Shown here piece by piece: positions 54,441 through 64,000 of a stretch of DNA of 64,000 nucleotides. The stretch comes from Bactrocera neohumeralis (Eukaryota > Arthropoda > Insecta > Diptera > Tephritidae). Each line of letters opens with the position of its first letter. The first letter of the stretch is position 1. The notes under the pieces were generated by a model. It searched no databases. It saw only the letters and a list, made by a program, of their open reading frames with translations, and was not told the DNA's origin. Made by a program: the position numbers and the translations under genes. The stretch lies in contig NC_065923.1 of NCBI RefSeq assembly GCF_024586455.1, forward strand, positions 40,906,370 through 40,970,369. The letters run 5' to 3'.

Positions 54441-56295
54441 ATTTCTGTGCTATGTTTATCTCCTGGGTAGTCGACAATTATTAAATAATCGCGCTCTATT
54501 TTCAATCTTTAAACTATATTTTTTTACCAATCAGCCTTCCAGAGCGAGGTGCATTTTTGACGTCAAAACTACCGGATCGAAATCGACGAATTTGACCGTG
54601 ATTGGCTGTTATAGAATCAATAATCATATTCTAGTTAGTCACATTCTAGTTATGTTCATATTCATACTGATAGTAATAGTCATAATATTTTCAAAAACAC
54701 ATACCCTTCATAGTCATTTTCATAATTATGCTGAATCATTTTCACATTCCTTCTTATACTACAACTGAAATCAGTGCTCAATTTTACGCTATATGCATTA
54801 TATTTCTATATAAAGTTATTAATAAGATTAATGCATATTCTTAAACTGCTAGTTTTTGCTTTCAGAGTTTAATTCTTATTTACACTCTTTTTCGCATTCA
54901 TGTTCGCTTTGTCATTAATTTTTTCACATTCCTACTTCAAGTAATGCTGCGCACATAAGGGTTAAATAGCGTGCGTGCGCGACCTTCCTCACGCTTCTTC
55001 CCGCCCTCTTATGGACTTAACTATATTGCTTAATCGCTTCTGTTTTAGCATGCAATAAAGGCAAATAAATAGTAATAGGCAGACAGAGAATTAAAACAAA
55101 AAATTCACACACATACACACATTCATAATGAAGCAACAAATTCTCAATGCAAATATGTTGTCTGTACAACTTGAGACTATGCGCATGCGCAAGCTGTGTT
55201 CAAGCTGCAAATGAGCGGTGATTCTGATTCTTCTTGGACAACACCATATGTCTAAGTTGTTTTTGCTCTTCTACAACGTCACCTTCACGCAAATGGATTT
55301 TTAAGGTTTTTCGTCGCCTAATAATAGCGCATGAATATTTCCGAATACCACACTAACTGCTATCGATAGTTTTAATCTGTTTGGGTGGCATGTTGTGATT
55401 ATGTGTTTGGCTTAATTCTGAGGCGCTAAGTTTCAGTTTCTGCAATAACGTCCGCATACCGTATTATTTGCGAAATTCTGTTAATGTATTTTTGTGTGTG
55501 TTTGTTGTTATTCTTCGCATTTTGTTTTTATTCAACTTTTAATTAGTTTCACACTTTAAGCGAGCGCTACAGATCGAAGCGCACCTGGTTTGCTTTCCTT
55601 GGTCGGTTTAAAAATATATTTTTTTATACTCATTCAACATGTTACTTCGTAGTATAACAATTTTTTCATCTAACGGTTGTTTATGATAACTAAAATCAAC
55701 AGAGATTTGTTTCCGGATACCTGTTTGAACGTGCGTTCGTCCCACTTTACGTCAAGTCCTATAATCCCTATAGAGGGGTACATGTAATAGGTTTAATGTA
55801 GACTCTTATATCCTACTAAACTAAAGCGACATCTCCATATATACTCCACGCCTTTAATTCAAACCAATTACGTATTTATTGTTCGATACGGCTCGTCTTT
55901 GGTACTTCTTCATTCGAAGATTCTATGAATTTGCGTTTTTACGGATTTTCAAATATATGAGGCTTTACTGCGTTAGTTGACACGAGTGGAATTGTATAAG
56001 ATTTTTCTAATTCTAAAGTTCGAATATTTGCATGAATTTTGATTTGACTAATTTATATATACTCTTCTAACATAATGGTACAAAATGTTATAGATTTATT
56101 CACTTAACTGTTGTCTGTAGCACCAAAACTATTCGAGTTAGATAAAAGGTTAAGTATGAGTACATAAAAGATTTTCAGAATGACGAGACTAGTTGAAATC
56201 TGGTTTAGTTGAAATATGGCTTGCAAAGGAGCCGGTATCGATAGTGGACAATGAGAGTAGCTCTGCCTACCTTCAAATCCCTTATCTGCATACAT
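54441..56295. other. Intergenic, no gene seen
   Basis: Includes a stretch rich in TTCATA/CATATT words (54625-54740) and unique sequence from 54950 to 55620 with no coding signature. Could be regulatory; nothing specific is supported. Confidence 0.4.
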
Positions 56296-56299
56296 ACTT

Positions 56300-56700
56300 G
56301 ACCAACCTACACTAAACTCGGGTACATTGTATGCAAATTATTTTCCATACATCGGAATAAAACCTTGCACAAATAATGCCTTAAAGCTATGCCATCTTAA
56401 GTCTACAAATTGTCAAAATCGGACTTTAACTCTTGAAGATCGAATATGTGAACTCAGGATATATGGCTGATTTTTTACCGAAAATATCGGTTAATCTTCG
56501 AGATCTATTATTATAATTCAGAGAGCAGCTTCCAGCCAACGCTTACCCGCCATATAGCCGATATAATTATTTCCTACTTTCCACCTGAACATAAACCGTT
56601 CTTTTCGGCCATATAACTTAATATTGGGTCGCTTATTTGGTAATTTCGTTTGATGAGAATATCTGAACTTATTGATTTTTTTCCCAACTTAACGTCCAAC
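56300..56700. repeat. Diverged dispersed repeat related to 34976-35790
   Basis: Blocks such as 'ttaaagctatgccatcttaa', 'acaaattgtcaaaatcgga', 'gaagatcgaatatgtgaact' resemble 35225-35310 ('taaagtatgccaccttatga', 'aaaattgtccaaatcc', 'taccgaatatttggagcc'). The match is by eye and weak. Confidence 0.35.
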
Positions 56701-56844
56701 TGCTTTGCAGTTATTTATTAGAACAGTTTGGCTTGTTTAAAGTTTCTTAACTTTTTTGGAACAGTTTTTCTTTGGGCCCTATGGAAGATAGAAGATCGAA
56801 AACAACATTTTCGACATATTTTGCTGTTTTACTAACAAAAGATG

Positions 56845-57800
56845 AAAATACAGTACTATGAAAGGCGTCCACACCGTCCTAGAAGGCCTCTAGAAGCCGA
56901 TGTCGTTAAAGCGAATCATTTGATCGAAGCAAATTGTCGAATAACAACTCTAGATATGAAGCTGAAGAATTAAATTTGACTAACGAGACCGTTTACAAGC
57001 ACATGAAATATCTAGGCTTAATTTCGAAGCTTGACACATGTGTTCCTCATACCATCAAAGACCACCAAAAAAGTTTGAGCCAAAAGCATGTTAAATGTTG
57101 CACAAAAAAAATTTCAGACCGTTTGAAAGCTATGGAAAAGATCTAGAAGTGAAAGTGTGGAAAATGGGTGCCACTTGAATTCAATATAGGACAAATGGAA
57201 AACTGACAAAACACTCACACAAAATTTCACTTAAAAGACACGAATGAAAAGTAGTTTTGTATCGAATTGTCACTGGCGATGAAAAATAGATTTATTTTAG
57301 GAATCCTAGACGAAGAAAATCATGGGTTAATCCACAACAAGGCAATGTTCTGTGTTTGGTGGGATCAGAAGGGTATGGTATTTTATGAGCTTCGAAAATA
57401 TGATGAAACGCTTAATACTAATCTCTCCAGACAACAAATGTATTGTTCAAAAAACGACCAGGCCAGAAGACATGGCAAAGCAATTTTTTACACGACAATG
57501 CACCTGCACACAGAGCATAATCGGTTCAGGATACAATCAAAGTATTTGGCTGGGACTTACCACACCTGCCGTATTCAAAAGTCTTGGCGCTTTCCAATTA
57601 CTATTAGTTTTCATCAATGGAACACGCATTGGCGCAGACCAGTTCGATTCTTTGGAGGATTCAAAAATTAGGTGTCTGATTGATTTGCTTCAAAAGATGA
57701 ACCCTTCCATTGGCACGGTATCCACAAATTGCCAGAAAGATGGTCAAAATGTAAAAACAACGTTCAAAACTTTGAATTATATTTTTTTTTACTTTCCCAT
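56845..57800 (+). mobile_element. Mariner (DD34D) degenerate copy
   Basis: The + strand shows, in changing frames: RRPHRPRRPLEADVVKANHL and an HTH-like segment to about 57010, KKISDRLKAMEKI (57100-57146), a GDEK-like position near 57270, VWWDQKGMVFYELRKYDETL (57354-57413), QQMYCSKNDQARRHGKAIF, a lost HDNAP motif, LGLTTPAVFKSLGAF in place of the PDLAPSDY block (57560-57600), and FDSLEDSK(I) followed by a QKDGQNV-type C-terminus (57646-57750). No terminal repeats were identified. Confidence 0.75.
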
Positions 57801-57889
57801 TCAAAATTAGTATTTCATTTTTACAAAACAACGATATTCTTACAAAACGAAATCAGCCACGTAACATTAAGGACTGTGATTATTTTCTA

Positions 57890-58330
57890 GAAAGGATGAA
57901 TCAGCTCAAATTACTTCGAAGGGCGATAGCCACCAAAAAAAGTTATGTGGGATTTCAAAGGCATCGTTTATTTTTAGCTTTTTCCCGATAATACCGCTAT
58001 TAATTCCGAAATGTATTGTGTTCGAGTTAACAAATTGTTGCACTCAAACAGGAAAGGCCGAAATTGATCAATAGAAAGGATGTTGAATGGGATATGCTAT
58101 CACATCCGCTATATTCTCCAGACTTAGCCTCTTTGAACTATTAGTTGTTTCGGTCTCTGTAAAATTTTGTGGATGGGAGAATCTTCACCTCAAATCAGGA
58201 CGTCAAAAACCACTTGGACTAGTTTTTTGCCTGTAAGGATTAAAAATCTAATGAGCGTCGAAACAATCTGTTGCCCAAAAGATGGTAAACGGCATTTGAT
58301 GAAATTGAAGAATATATATGTAATTTCGTT
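57890..58330 (+). mobile_element. Mauritiana-like mariner C-terminal fragment
   Basis: The + strand reads MWDFKGIVYF-like (57945-57980), then INSEMYCVRVNKLLHSNRK, a deletion, VEWDMLSHPLYSPDLASL (58085-58140; the third-Asp block is damaged), and the LFRSL-like block. NQDVKNHLD, FFACKD and LPKRW-like sequence follow (58190-58290). It lies immediately after another mariner of a different subfamily in the same orientation. Confidence 0.7.
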
Positions 58331-58334
58331 TTTA

Positions 58335-60350
58335 AATTGTACTAAAAAAACGAAATTACTTAGTAAATCACTTAACATCTTAATAAAATTAATAATATGA
58401 ATGAATCTTCACAATGACCGCGAATTCATACTAATTAATTCTTATCAATCTAGTCATAAAAGATCAAAACACTACAGGTTCAGGAGTATTAGGAAAAGTT
58501 CGCCAATCTAACAAAATGAAACGCAACCACCAATTTTGGGTATCGAATATGGCAGAAACATGCGGAGAAGACCAGACAGATGAACAAGTTCCTTCAGAAG
58601 CGTTCGTTACGACATTAAAACCAGAACCATGCTTTGCAATGGGATCTTATATTATAAAGGAAAAGTTCTGAAACGAAAAAAAAATAGTATAAGGGAGAAA
58701 TTCTGAGAAGAAGAAAAGGCGGAAAGCCAGAAACACTCGCTTCAAATGACAGTTTTAAGTTAAGTTAAATTACTGTTCGGAACAAACAACCCGTAAAGGT
58801 TCAATCAAATAATAAGACTTGTTAGAGATAATATTAGGGTAGTTGGGATATTACACGTAGACTACTGCAGAGTTTATTATGCCCAAGACCACTTTCTTCT
58901 TGACGGCGAAGCACACTAGTTTGATCAGGAAGCATAAATCAAAATAGTGTGCTACGTCATCAAGAAGAAAGTGATATTGAACAAAATCTATGACTCTTTG
59001 ATGCCAAGTACAAACCCTGACTTTAATAGAGTATTGGTCTGTATCGTTAAGCCAGTTTGTGAAAATTGGTGGGGGCAATATACCAACGGACATATCCAGG
59101 TCAGTGAAGTAGAACTGTGTATCTCTGACAATGACAACCGCCATCACGTTAATGTTGAGAAGTATTGGAAACAAAATGTTTTTTTTTTAAATCTACATGA
59201 TATTCATAAAAATTCTTTGCATACTCATCTGCTCAAAGCAGCAAACAACAGCTATGTGATTAATATACATTATCAAACTTAACGCCTAACCAAAATAAGA
59301 AAACACTATGAGCTTTTAATAAACTACTTTTTGGAATTTAATTAACTGCACAGAAACAACAAAAACAAAATGTATAAAACTGCCGCTTCACGTCACGCCG
59401 AATTCAACGGTTAAGTTTTCATGGTCAAAAACTCAAAGACGACCATCCAACTAATCACGTGGTACGCAAAATCAACCGACAATTTCGCAAAGGGGGAAAA
59501 CAACGAAGCCAAAGCATAAAGCACTTAAGCCTACAATTAAAACAACGCAGCAAAACTAGCGCAGTCTACACGGACAACAATTCATAGAGGCACCTAATCA
59601 TTAAAAACGAAACCCAACAATGTTAACGGCACAGTTTTGAAAAATTAGAGGCAACCAGCAAAATAACATGAATCCATGAATCTGGCTTTGCGTAGAAAAT
59701 GCGGGGTAAAGTCAAATTTTCCCTAGTTGCGCCATTGTATTACCGGAGGCACACTTGCTTAGCGCATCACGAGTGCTGCGAGATGACCCGCCACCACAAT
59801 CACCGGAAAAACACCAAAACGACAATACAAAAACAATTTGTATGCGAAAAAAACAACTTAATAAGCACAACAAATGAAGGTGCACGCGAAACAAAAACAA
59901 AAATGCAACGAAACCAAACATTGTAAAGACTAAAGTCAACGCCGCCGATGGCTGATGAACGTCGGCGCGGCAGATGAGCGCCGCTTGACACTGTCAGCTA
60001 AGGCAGTAACTGCGACCAGAGCACGCCAGCACCAAAAATGACCTGAGAGCAGCCAAAGATTTGTTGGCGAGCAACAGGTGAGCGTTAAACACAGCAACAA
60101 CAAGCAGTTGCTCGGTTTGCGGTGGCTGGCCAACAAGTTGGCGCAGTAAAATGAAGCAATGAAAATGTCAAAAGCAGTAAAGAAGAAGAAAAAAGAAAGA
60201 GCAATATAAATTGAATTCGAAAAACACAACGCATTGTGAACGAAAATACACAAATGACTATAAATTCAGGCGAACGAACGGCGAGCGGGCAGCAAAAATG
60301 TGTATTAAACGAGCTGAAATGAACGAAATGAAGACAAAAAGCGTCGAATT
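58335..60350. other. Long upstream region of the gene at 60971
   Basis: No transposon signature apart from the hairpin at 58884-58979. From about 59300 it becomes A-rich on the + strand with scattered CAACAA words and moderate GC, as in fly regulatory or 5' non-coding DNA. Open frames on both strands (58947-59282, 59699-59939) overlap each other and lack domains. Confidence 0.4.
58884..58979. ncRNA. Long near-perfect hairpin, miRNA-precursor-like (candidate)
   Basis: Arms 58888-58925 and 58938-58975 pair over 38 positions with 33 Watson-Crick pairs, one G:U and four isolated mismatches, around a 12 nt loop. Pairing extends a few bases further outside to 58884/58979. Isolated single mismatches, arm length and small loop are typical of animal pre-miRNAs. 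It could instead be the remnant of a palindromic DNA element. The strand is not determined, because both strands fold. No known miRNA seed is recognised. Confidence 0.35.
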
Positions 60351-60352
60351 CA

Positions 60353-60394
60353 TATAAAAAGCATCTTTAGCTTGCGAACAAAGTTTAATCAGTT
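60353..60394 (+). promoter_or_regulatory. Possible core promoter of the Gln/Tyr-rich gene
   Basis: TATAAAAA lies at 60353-60360 and TCAGTT, a good fly initiator, at 60389-60394. The spacing of 38 bp is a little long, so only one of the two may be real. A start here implies a 5' UTR of about 580 nt. Confidence 0.4.
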
Positions 60395-60970
60395 AAAAAA
60401 GCTCGACAAGTTGACAACGGACAGCCGCCTTAGACGATTAGACGAGATCGCGCGATTGCATTGAAAACAACATAAAACAATCGAAAAAATAATTAATAAA
60501 AAAAAGTGAATAAAAAAAGTTGAAATTAAAAACGCGAAAAAACGACGAGCTGCCGAGCATAAATACACGTTCAATAGCAGACGACCGAGTTGGCCTTTGA
60601 ACGCGCGCGCGCAAAACGAAACGAAACGGTGTGTCAATAAAGGAGCTGCCAGACACTTGATTAACACTGCTGCTGGCTGGTGTCTGTGCGTGTGTGTTTA
60701 TTGCAGTGACTTAGTGATTGCACGGTGTCAACAAAAGACGCAAGCAACGAACTTGCAGTGCAAAAAAAAAAAAGAATTCTGAAAAATTTGTACGGGTGAA
60801 AAAAAATTTGCAACGAAACTGTTAGTGTGTGTGTGCTATTTACGCTTAAAAGTTTCAAAACAATTTTCAAACACCATTCGAAAAGCGTTGGAATTTCGCA
60901 CCAGCGCCCATAAACAAACAAATATTTGTTTCGCCTAATAAACCGAGCAGCAAACAGCGCCTACCCCAAA

Positions 60971-61676
60971 ATGTGGCACTATGTGAGCAAACAAAAGCAA
61001 ACACAGATATACATACTTGCGTTCAATTATCAATAACCAACACTACCTTTTCCAGACACCCGCAATCTGCCTGTGCGCCGCGCTCGCCGTCATGCAAGCC
61101 GCCCGTGCCGCACAGCTGCCCAACTACGTGCCACCTCAGTACTACCACTACCCGACGCCGCGCCATCCGCTCAACATACCCGCCAATGTGGGCGCAGCAG
61201 CACAGTATCAATACCAACAACAATACTCCGCGTACGCGCCGCAACGTTACGTGCAACCCCAACAACAGCAACAACAACAATACTACCAACAAGCACAACC
61301 CTCCGCCAAGGTGACACAGCAATTCTCCTCGCCTGCGCTGGAAAATGCCGCCTTCACTTCAGCCCTCACCAGCCAGGGTTACACTTTTGGTGGCAATAGC
61401 CTTGCGGCCGCATCAGTGTCAGCGGCACGCGCGCTGCCCTCAGCGCTGTCGCTGCCACCATCCATTGCGCAGTCGCTTGAGTCCAGCAATGATATTGCGT
61501 CGGAAGGCACCATCGATTCCTCGGATTCTTCCGTAAATCTGAAACTACCGCTACCAGTGAATATAGCGCCCATCAAGGTGCAACCGCTGCCGCTGCAGGC
61601 AGGCGCTTCCTTCAGCGAGCTGGCCAACGCAGTGACTTCGTACGGCACCGTTTATCCGCAGCGCAAGCGCCGTTGA
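60971..61676 (+). CDS. Secreted Gln/Tyr/Pro-rich protein of unknown function; join(60971..60982,61056..61676)
   Basis: Exon 1 codes MWHY (context CAAAATG) and ends at GTGAGC. The 73 bp intron ends in TTTTCCAG and exon 2 starts at 61056 in phase 0. The predicted product has 210 residues. Residues 1-23 are a signal peptide (TPAICLCAALAVMQAARAA). Residues 24-85 are rich in Tyr, Pro and Gln and include a run of seven Gln. The middle (about 90-150) is Ala/Ser-rich with ALTSQGYTFGG. Residues 150-200 contain an acidic Ser stretch (EGTIDSSDSS), then KLPLPVNIAPIKVQPLPLQ. It ends in the basic motif RKRR. Composition and gene structure suggest an extracellular matrix, cuticle or eggshell protein, but I recognise no family and give no function. 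An ATG downstream (61092) would remove the signal peptide, so the spliced start is preferred. Confidence 0.8.
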
Positions 61677-62162
61677 AGCACTTAGCTTAGTTTTAATGCG
61701 CTGCCTCGTGTGGCGCTGGTGCAAAAGAGGCTGGTTAGTTCCGAGCTAATTTCATACAAATAGCAACAACAAGCACGTCAGCAAAGCAATTTGTTTTTTT
61801 GTAGTGATTTAGCTGAAGACCTAGGCGCTGCTCATCATCAATCACCAGTCATAGTTTAAGTTCTACGTAGAGGAGCTGTGTTCTGCTCTGCCGTTAAATA
61901 TAAGTAACTGTTAAATTTATTGCTAACACGATTGCCAACACATACATACATACACGTTCAATAGACGTTCCAGCCGAAATTGTGCACTTTTAGGCATATT
62001 ATTTTTCGCAGCACTATTTGTGTTTTCTTAAGGAATTCGTTAATTAAATATTTTATATTTTTTAAAATTTCTAATTTTTATTATTTTTTTTTATTTTAAG
62101 ATTTTATATTTTTAATAATATAATTTTTTTAAATTTTTTCTAATTTTTTTTATTGATTAAAT
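61677..62162 (+). other. 3' flank of the Gln/Tyr-rich gene
   Basis: Normal-complexity sequence to about 62000, probably 3' UTR, then rising A/T. The first AATAAA is at 62177-62182, inside the inverted repeat, so the true polyA site is uncertain. Confidence 0.4.
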
Positions 62163-62499
62163 TAAAAAAATTAACAAATAAATATTTGAAGAAAAATAAA
62201 AAATATTGATTCAAAATTTTAGAACAAAAATGCAAAAATTAAAAAAAAGACTAAACAAAATACGAAAATACAAAATATCAATAAAAAAAATTATAATAAA
62301 AATTAAAGTTTTAAAAAAATATTAATAAAATGGTATATTAATAAAATGATATTTTTTCAAAATTTTAATTTTCATAATTTTTTTATATTGATATTTCTTA
62401 TTTTCGTATTTTGTTTAGTTTTTTTTTTAATTTTTGGTCTAAAATTTTAAATCAATATTTTTTTATTTTTGCTTTAATATTTATTTGTTAATTTTTTTT
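62163..62499. repeat. Large A/T-rich inverted repeat (arms ~155 bp)
   Basis: The left arm 62163-62321 and right arm 62349-62499 are imperfect reverse complements. For example, 'actaaacaaaatacgaaaat' (62251) faces 'attttcgtattttgtttagt' (62401), and 'aacaaataaatattt' (62174) faces 'aatatttatttgtt' (62476). The ~27 bp centre contains 'attaataaaatg' twice. Arms are nearly pure A/T, but their specific G and C positions match, so this is real inverted duplication and not only base composition. Confidence 0.8.
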
Positions 62500-63190
62500 A
62501 TATTTTTTTCCTTTACAAATTGTTTTTATTATTTTCTATTTTTTGATGTATTTTTTCTCATATTTTTATTTTATAAATAATTTTATTTCATTTTTATTTT
62601 TTGTATTTTATTTATCGTTTTAATATTTTTAAATTATTTTTTTTAAGAATTTTGTTTTTTTAATTTTTTACTTTTATACATTTTATACGTTTTTTTTCTT
62701 ATATTGTTTTCTTTTTTTATAATTTTTTTTTATTTTTAATATTTTCATTTAATTAATATTTTTACTTTGTTTGTATTTTATTTGGTCTTTTAAATTTGTT
62801 GTTGTAATATTATTAAATTATTGATTTTTATTTGAATATCTTTTTATTTTTTTTTATTTGAATTATTTTAATTTTTTTAATATTTCAATTTTGTTTGCAT
62901 TTTATTTGTGCCTCATTTTATTTTGTTTTATGTTTTTTTCATTTTTTTATCATTAATATTTTCATTTGATTAATATTTTTATTTTGTTTGTATTTTATTT
63001 GGCCTTTTAAATTTATTGTTGTAATATTATTAAATTATTGATTTTTATTTTAATATTTTTTTTTAATTTTTTATTTTTTATTTATAATTGTTTTTTTATT
63101 TGTATTATTTTAATTTTTTTAATATTTTTATTTTGTTTGTATTTTATTTGTGCTTTATTTTTGCAATATTGTTTTAATTTTTGTTGTAAT
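62500..63190. repeat. T-rich low-complexity DNA with a ~217 bp tandem duplication
   Basis: 'attttcatttaattaatatt' (62741) followed by 'tttgtttgtattttatttgg' and 'ttgtaatattattaaattat' recurs at 62958, 'attttcatttgattaatatt', with the same following blocks. The period is 217 bp. The part 'gtattattttaatttttttaa' to 'tattttatttgtgc' is likewise present twice (about 62858-62912 and 63100-63152). Two copies are visible. Confidence 0.75.
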
Positions 63191-64000
63191 AATTTTTAAA
63201 CCACTCTTTATTATTTTTGTTGAAATTTTCTATTTGTCTCTTTCATAAATTTTTAATTATTTGCTTTAGTTTTTAAATTTTTTATTTTCAATTCTCTGTA
63301 TGTGTTAATTTTTTATATTTTTTTTTGATAATCATTCTTAACGGTAATTTTTAATTAATTCTTTTTTTTTTTTAATTTTTAGTGTATAATTTTTTATATT
63401 TTTTTATAACTGTTCCTGAATTTTTTTAGCTACACATAATTTTTTATGTATTTTTACTCTCATTGTGTGTGAATGTAGCTTTACAAGTGGTTGTTTAAAA
63501 TACTTGCCATACTATTTACATATCGACAAAAACAAAAAATACAAAAATCTCAAAAAAAATTTAATAGCGTGTGACTTTTTCTCAAAGGTTTGCAAATTAG
63601 CATTATTAAAATTTGAATCCGTTTACTGCGTTATAGTTTCTATATAGCGGATCAAAGCCACTCTTCTGCCGCTCGCTGACTTTGGAGGCCGCCTAAGAGC
63701 TACACATATAAACACACATACGTAGATATAACATACATAAATGTATATGTTTGTATGAATATGTGGACTATTGTTTTTCAGATGGAAACTCGTTCATGTC
63801 GGTCGTTTTGGTTTATTAATTACAAAAACAAGCAACAAAAACGCACCAAAAACTTCCACTATGCACCACCAACCGATTTGAAGGCTTTATTTCTATTTAG
63901 CTTTACAGTTTAACAATTTGTTGTTATCATTTTCATTGACATATTTATGGCTCTGCCATTGTTCGTGGCTTGCCGCCACATGAATTGCACTAAGCAATGC
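63191..64000. other. T-rich then ordinary intergenic DNA, no gene seen
   Basis: To about 63460 the sequence continues as T-rich low complexity. After that it is ordinary AT-rich DNA with a CATA/TATG patch at 63710-63760. The 60-codon frame at 63465-63647 has no domain. Confidence 0.4.

Noticed and set aside
54625..54740. Possible tandem repeat of TTCATA/CATATT words
   Set aside because: Words are irregularly spaced with no constant period; treated as low complexity.
60389..60424. Downstream promoter element after the TCAGTT initiator
   Set aside because: GGACA occurs one base off the strict spacing needed for a DPE and does not match its last position.
61023..61322. Leu-rich open frame on the minus strand, looks membrane-like
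   Set aside because: Antisense of CAA/CAG repeats in the Gln-rich gene; the poly-Leu is a shadow.
60973..61399. Two further + strand open frames over the same exon
   Set aside because: They lack a start with signal peptide and ignore the clear splice sites at 60983 and 61055; composition is low-complexity Thr/Arg from frame shadows.
1..64000. tRNA, rRNA, CRISPR, bacterial operon or phage features
   Set aside because: No cloverleaf with a GTTCRANYC box, no rRNA core motif, no spaced palindromic array and no ribosome-binding-site-led gene strings were found; this is a eukaryotic nuclear sequence.

Overview
This is eukaryotic, intron-containing, AT-rich DNA from a higher fly. The gene content (small cuticular-type secreted proteins whose first coding exon is only four codons long) and the repeat content (mariner, DD41D 'rosa'-like Tc1/mariner, RTE and jockey/Loa-type retrotransposons, DINE-1/Helentron-like repeats with GTCY microsatellite cores) suggest a tephritid-type fruit fly. 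The host is inferred from family knowledge, not from a database search.

Four genes can be supported, all on the + strand. Two are tandem copies of an Ala/Gly/Tyr-rich cuticular protein of the CPLCA (retinin-like) type, at 3112-3838 and 11238-13286. Each has its own copy of a ~600 bp promoter block with a TATA box and a related 3' flank with a polyadenylation signal. A third gene, at 44669-45331, encodes an Ala/Pro-rich secreted cuticle-like protein, with TATA and Inr elements, a 71 bp intron and a polyA signal; its second exon carries a +1 frameshift near 45075-45110. The fourth, at 60971-61676, encodes an unrecognised secreted Gln/Tyr/Pro-rich protein of 210 residues with a 73 bp intron. In all four, a phase-0 intron splits the signal peptide after exactly four codons.

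Much of the rest is transposon debris. It includes an RTE-clade element at 24385-27200 (frameshift, deletion in the reverse transcriptase, YADD changed to CADD) with five RTE fragments elsewhere, several jockey/Loa-like ORF2 remnants, about a dozen DD34D mariner pieces from at least four subfamilies, and six DD41D pieces. Two mariners keep both terminal inverted repeats and TA target sites (17877-19165 and 20113-21713; the latter is interrupted by a GTCY repeat). Non-coding families include a four-copy unnamed repeat (12121, 34497, 48470, 51760), a three-copy Helentron-like family ending in a conserved hairpin (36238, 39604, 46388), and two MITE-like elements with long terminal inverted repeats (49934-50401 and 53281-53826).

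Unusual structures: an 88-96 nt near-perfect hairpin at 58884-58979 that resembles a miRNA precursor; an almost pure A/T domain at about 62020-63440 containing a large inverted repeat (62163-62499) and a ~217 bp tandem duplication; and the promoter-inclusive duplication of the CPLCA gene, whose exons are far more alike than its introns. I found no rRNA, tRNA, CRISPR or bacterial features.
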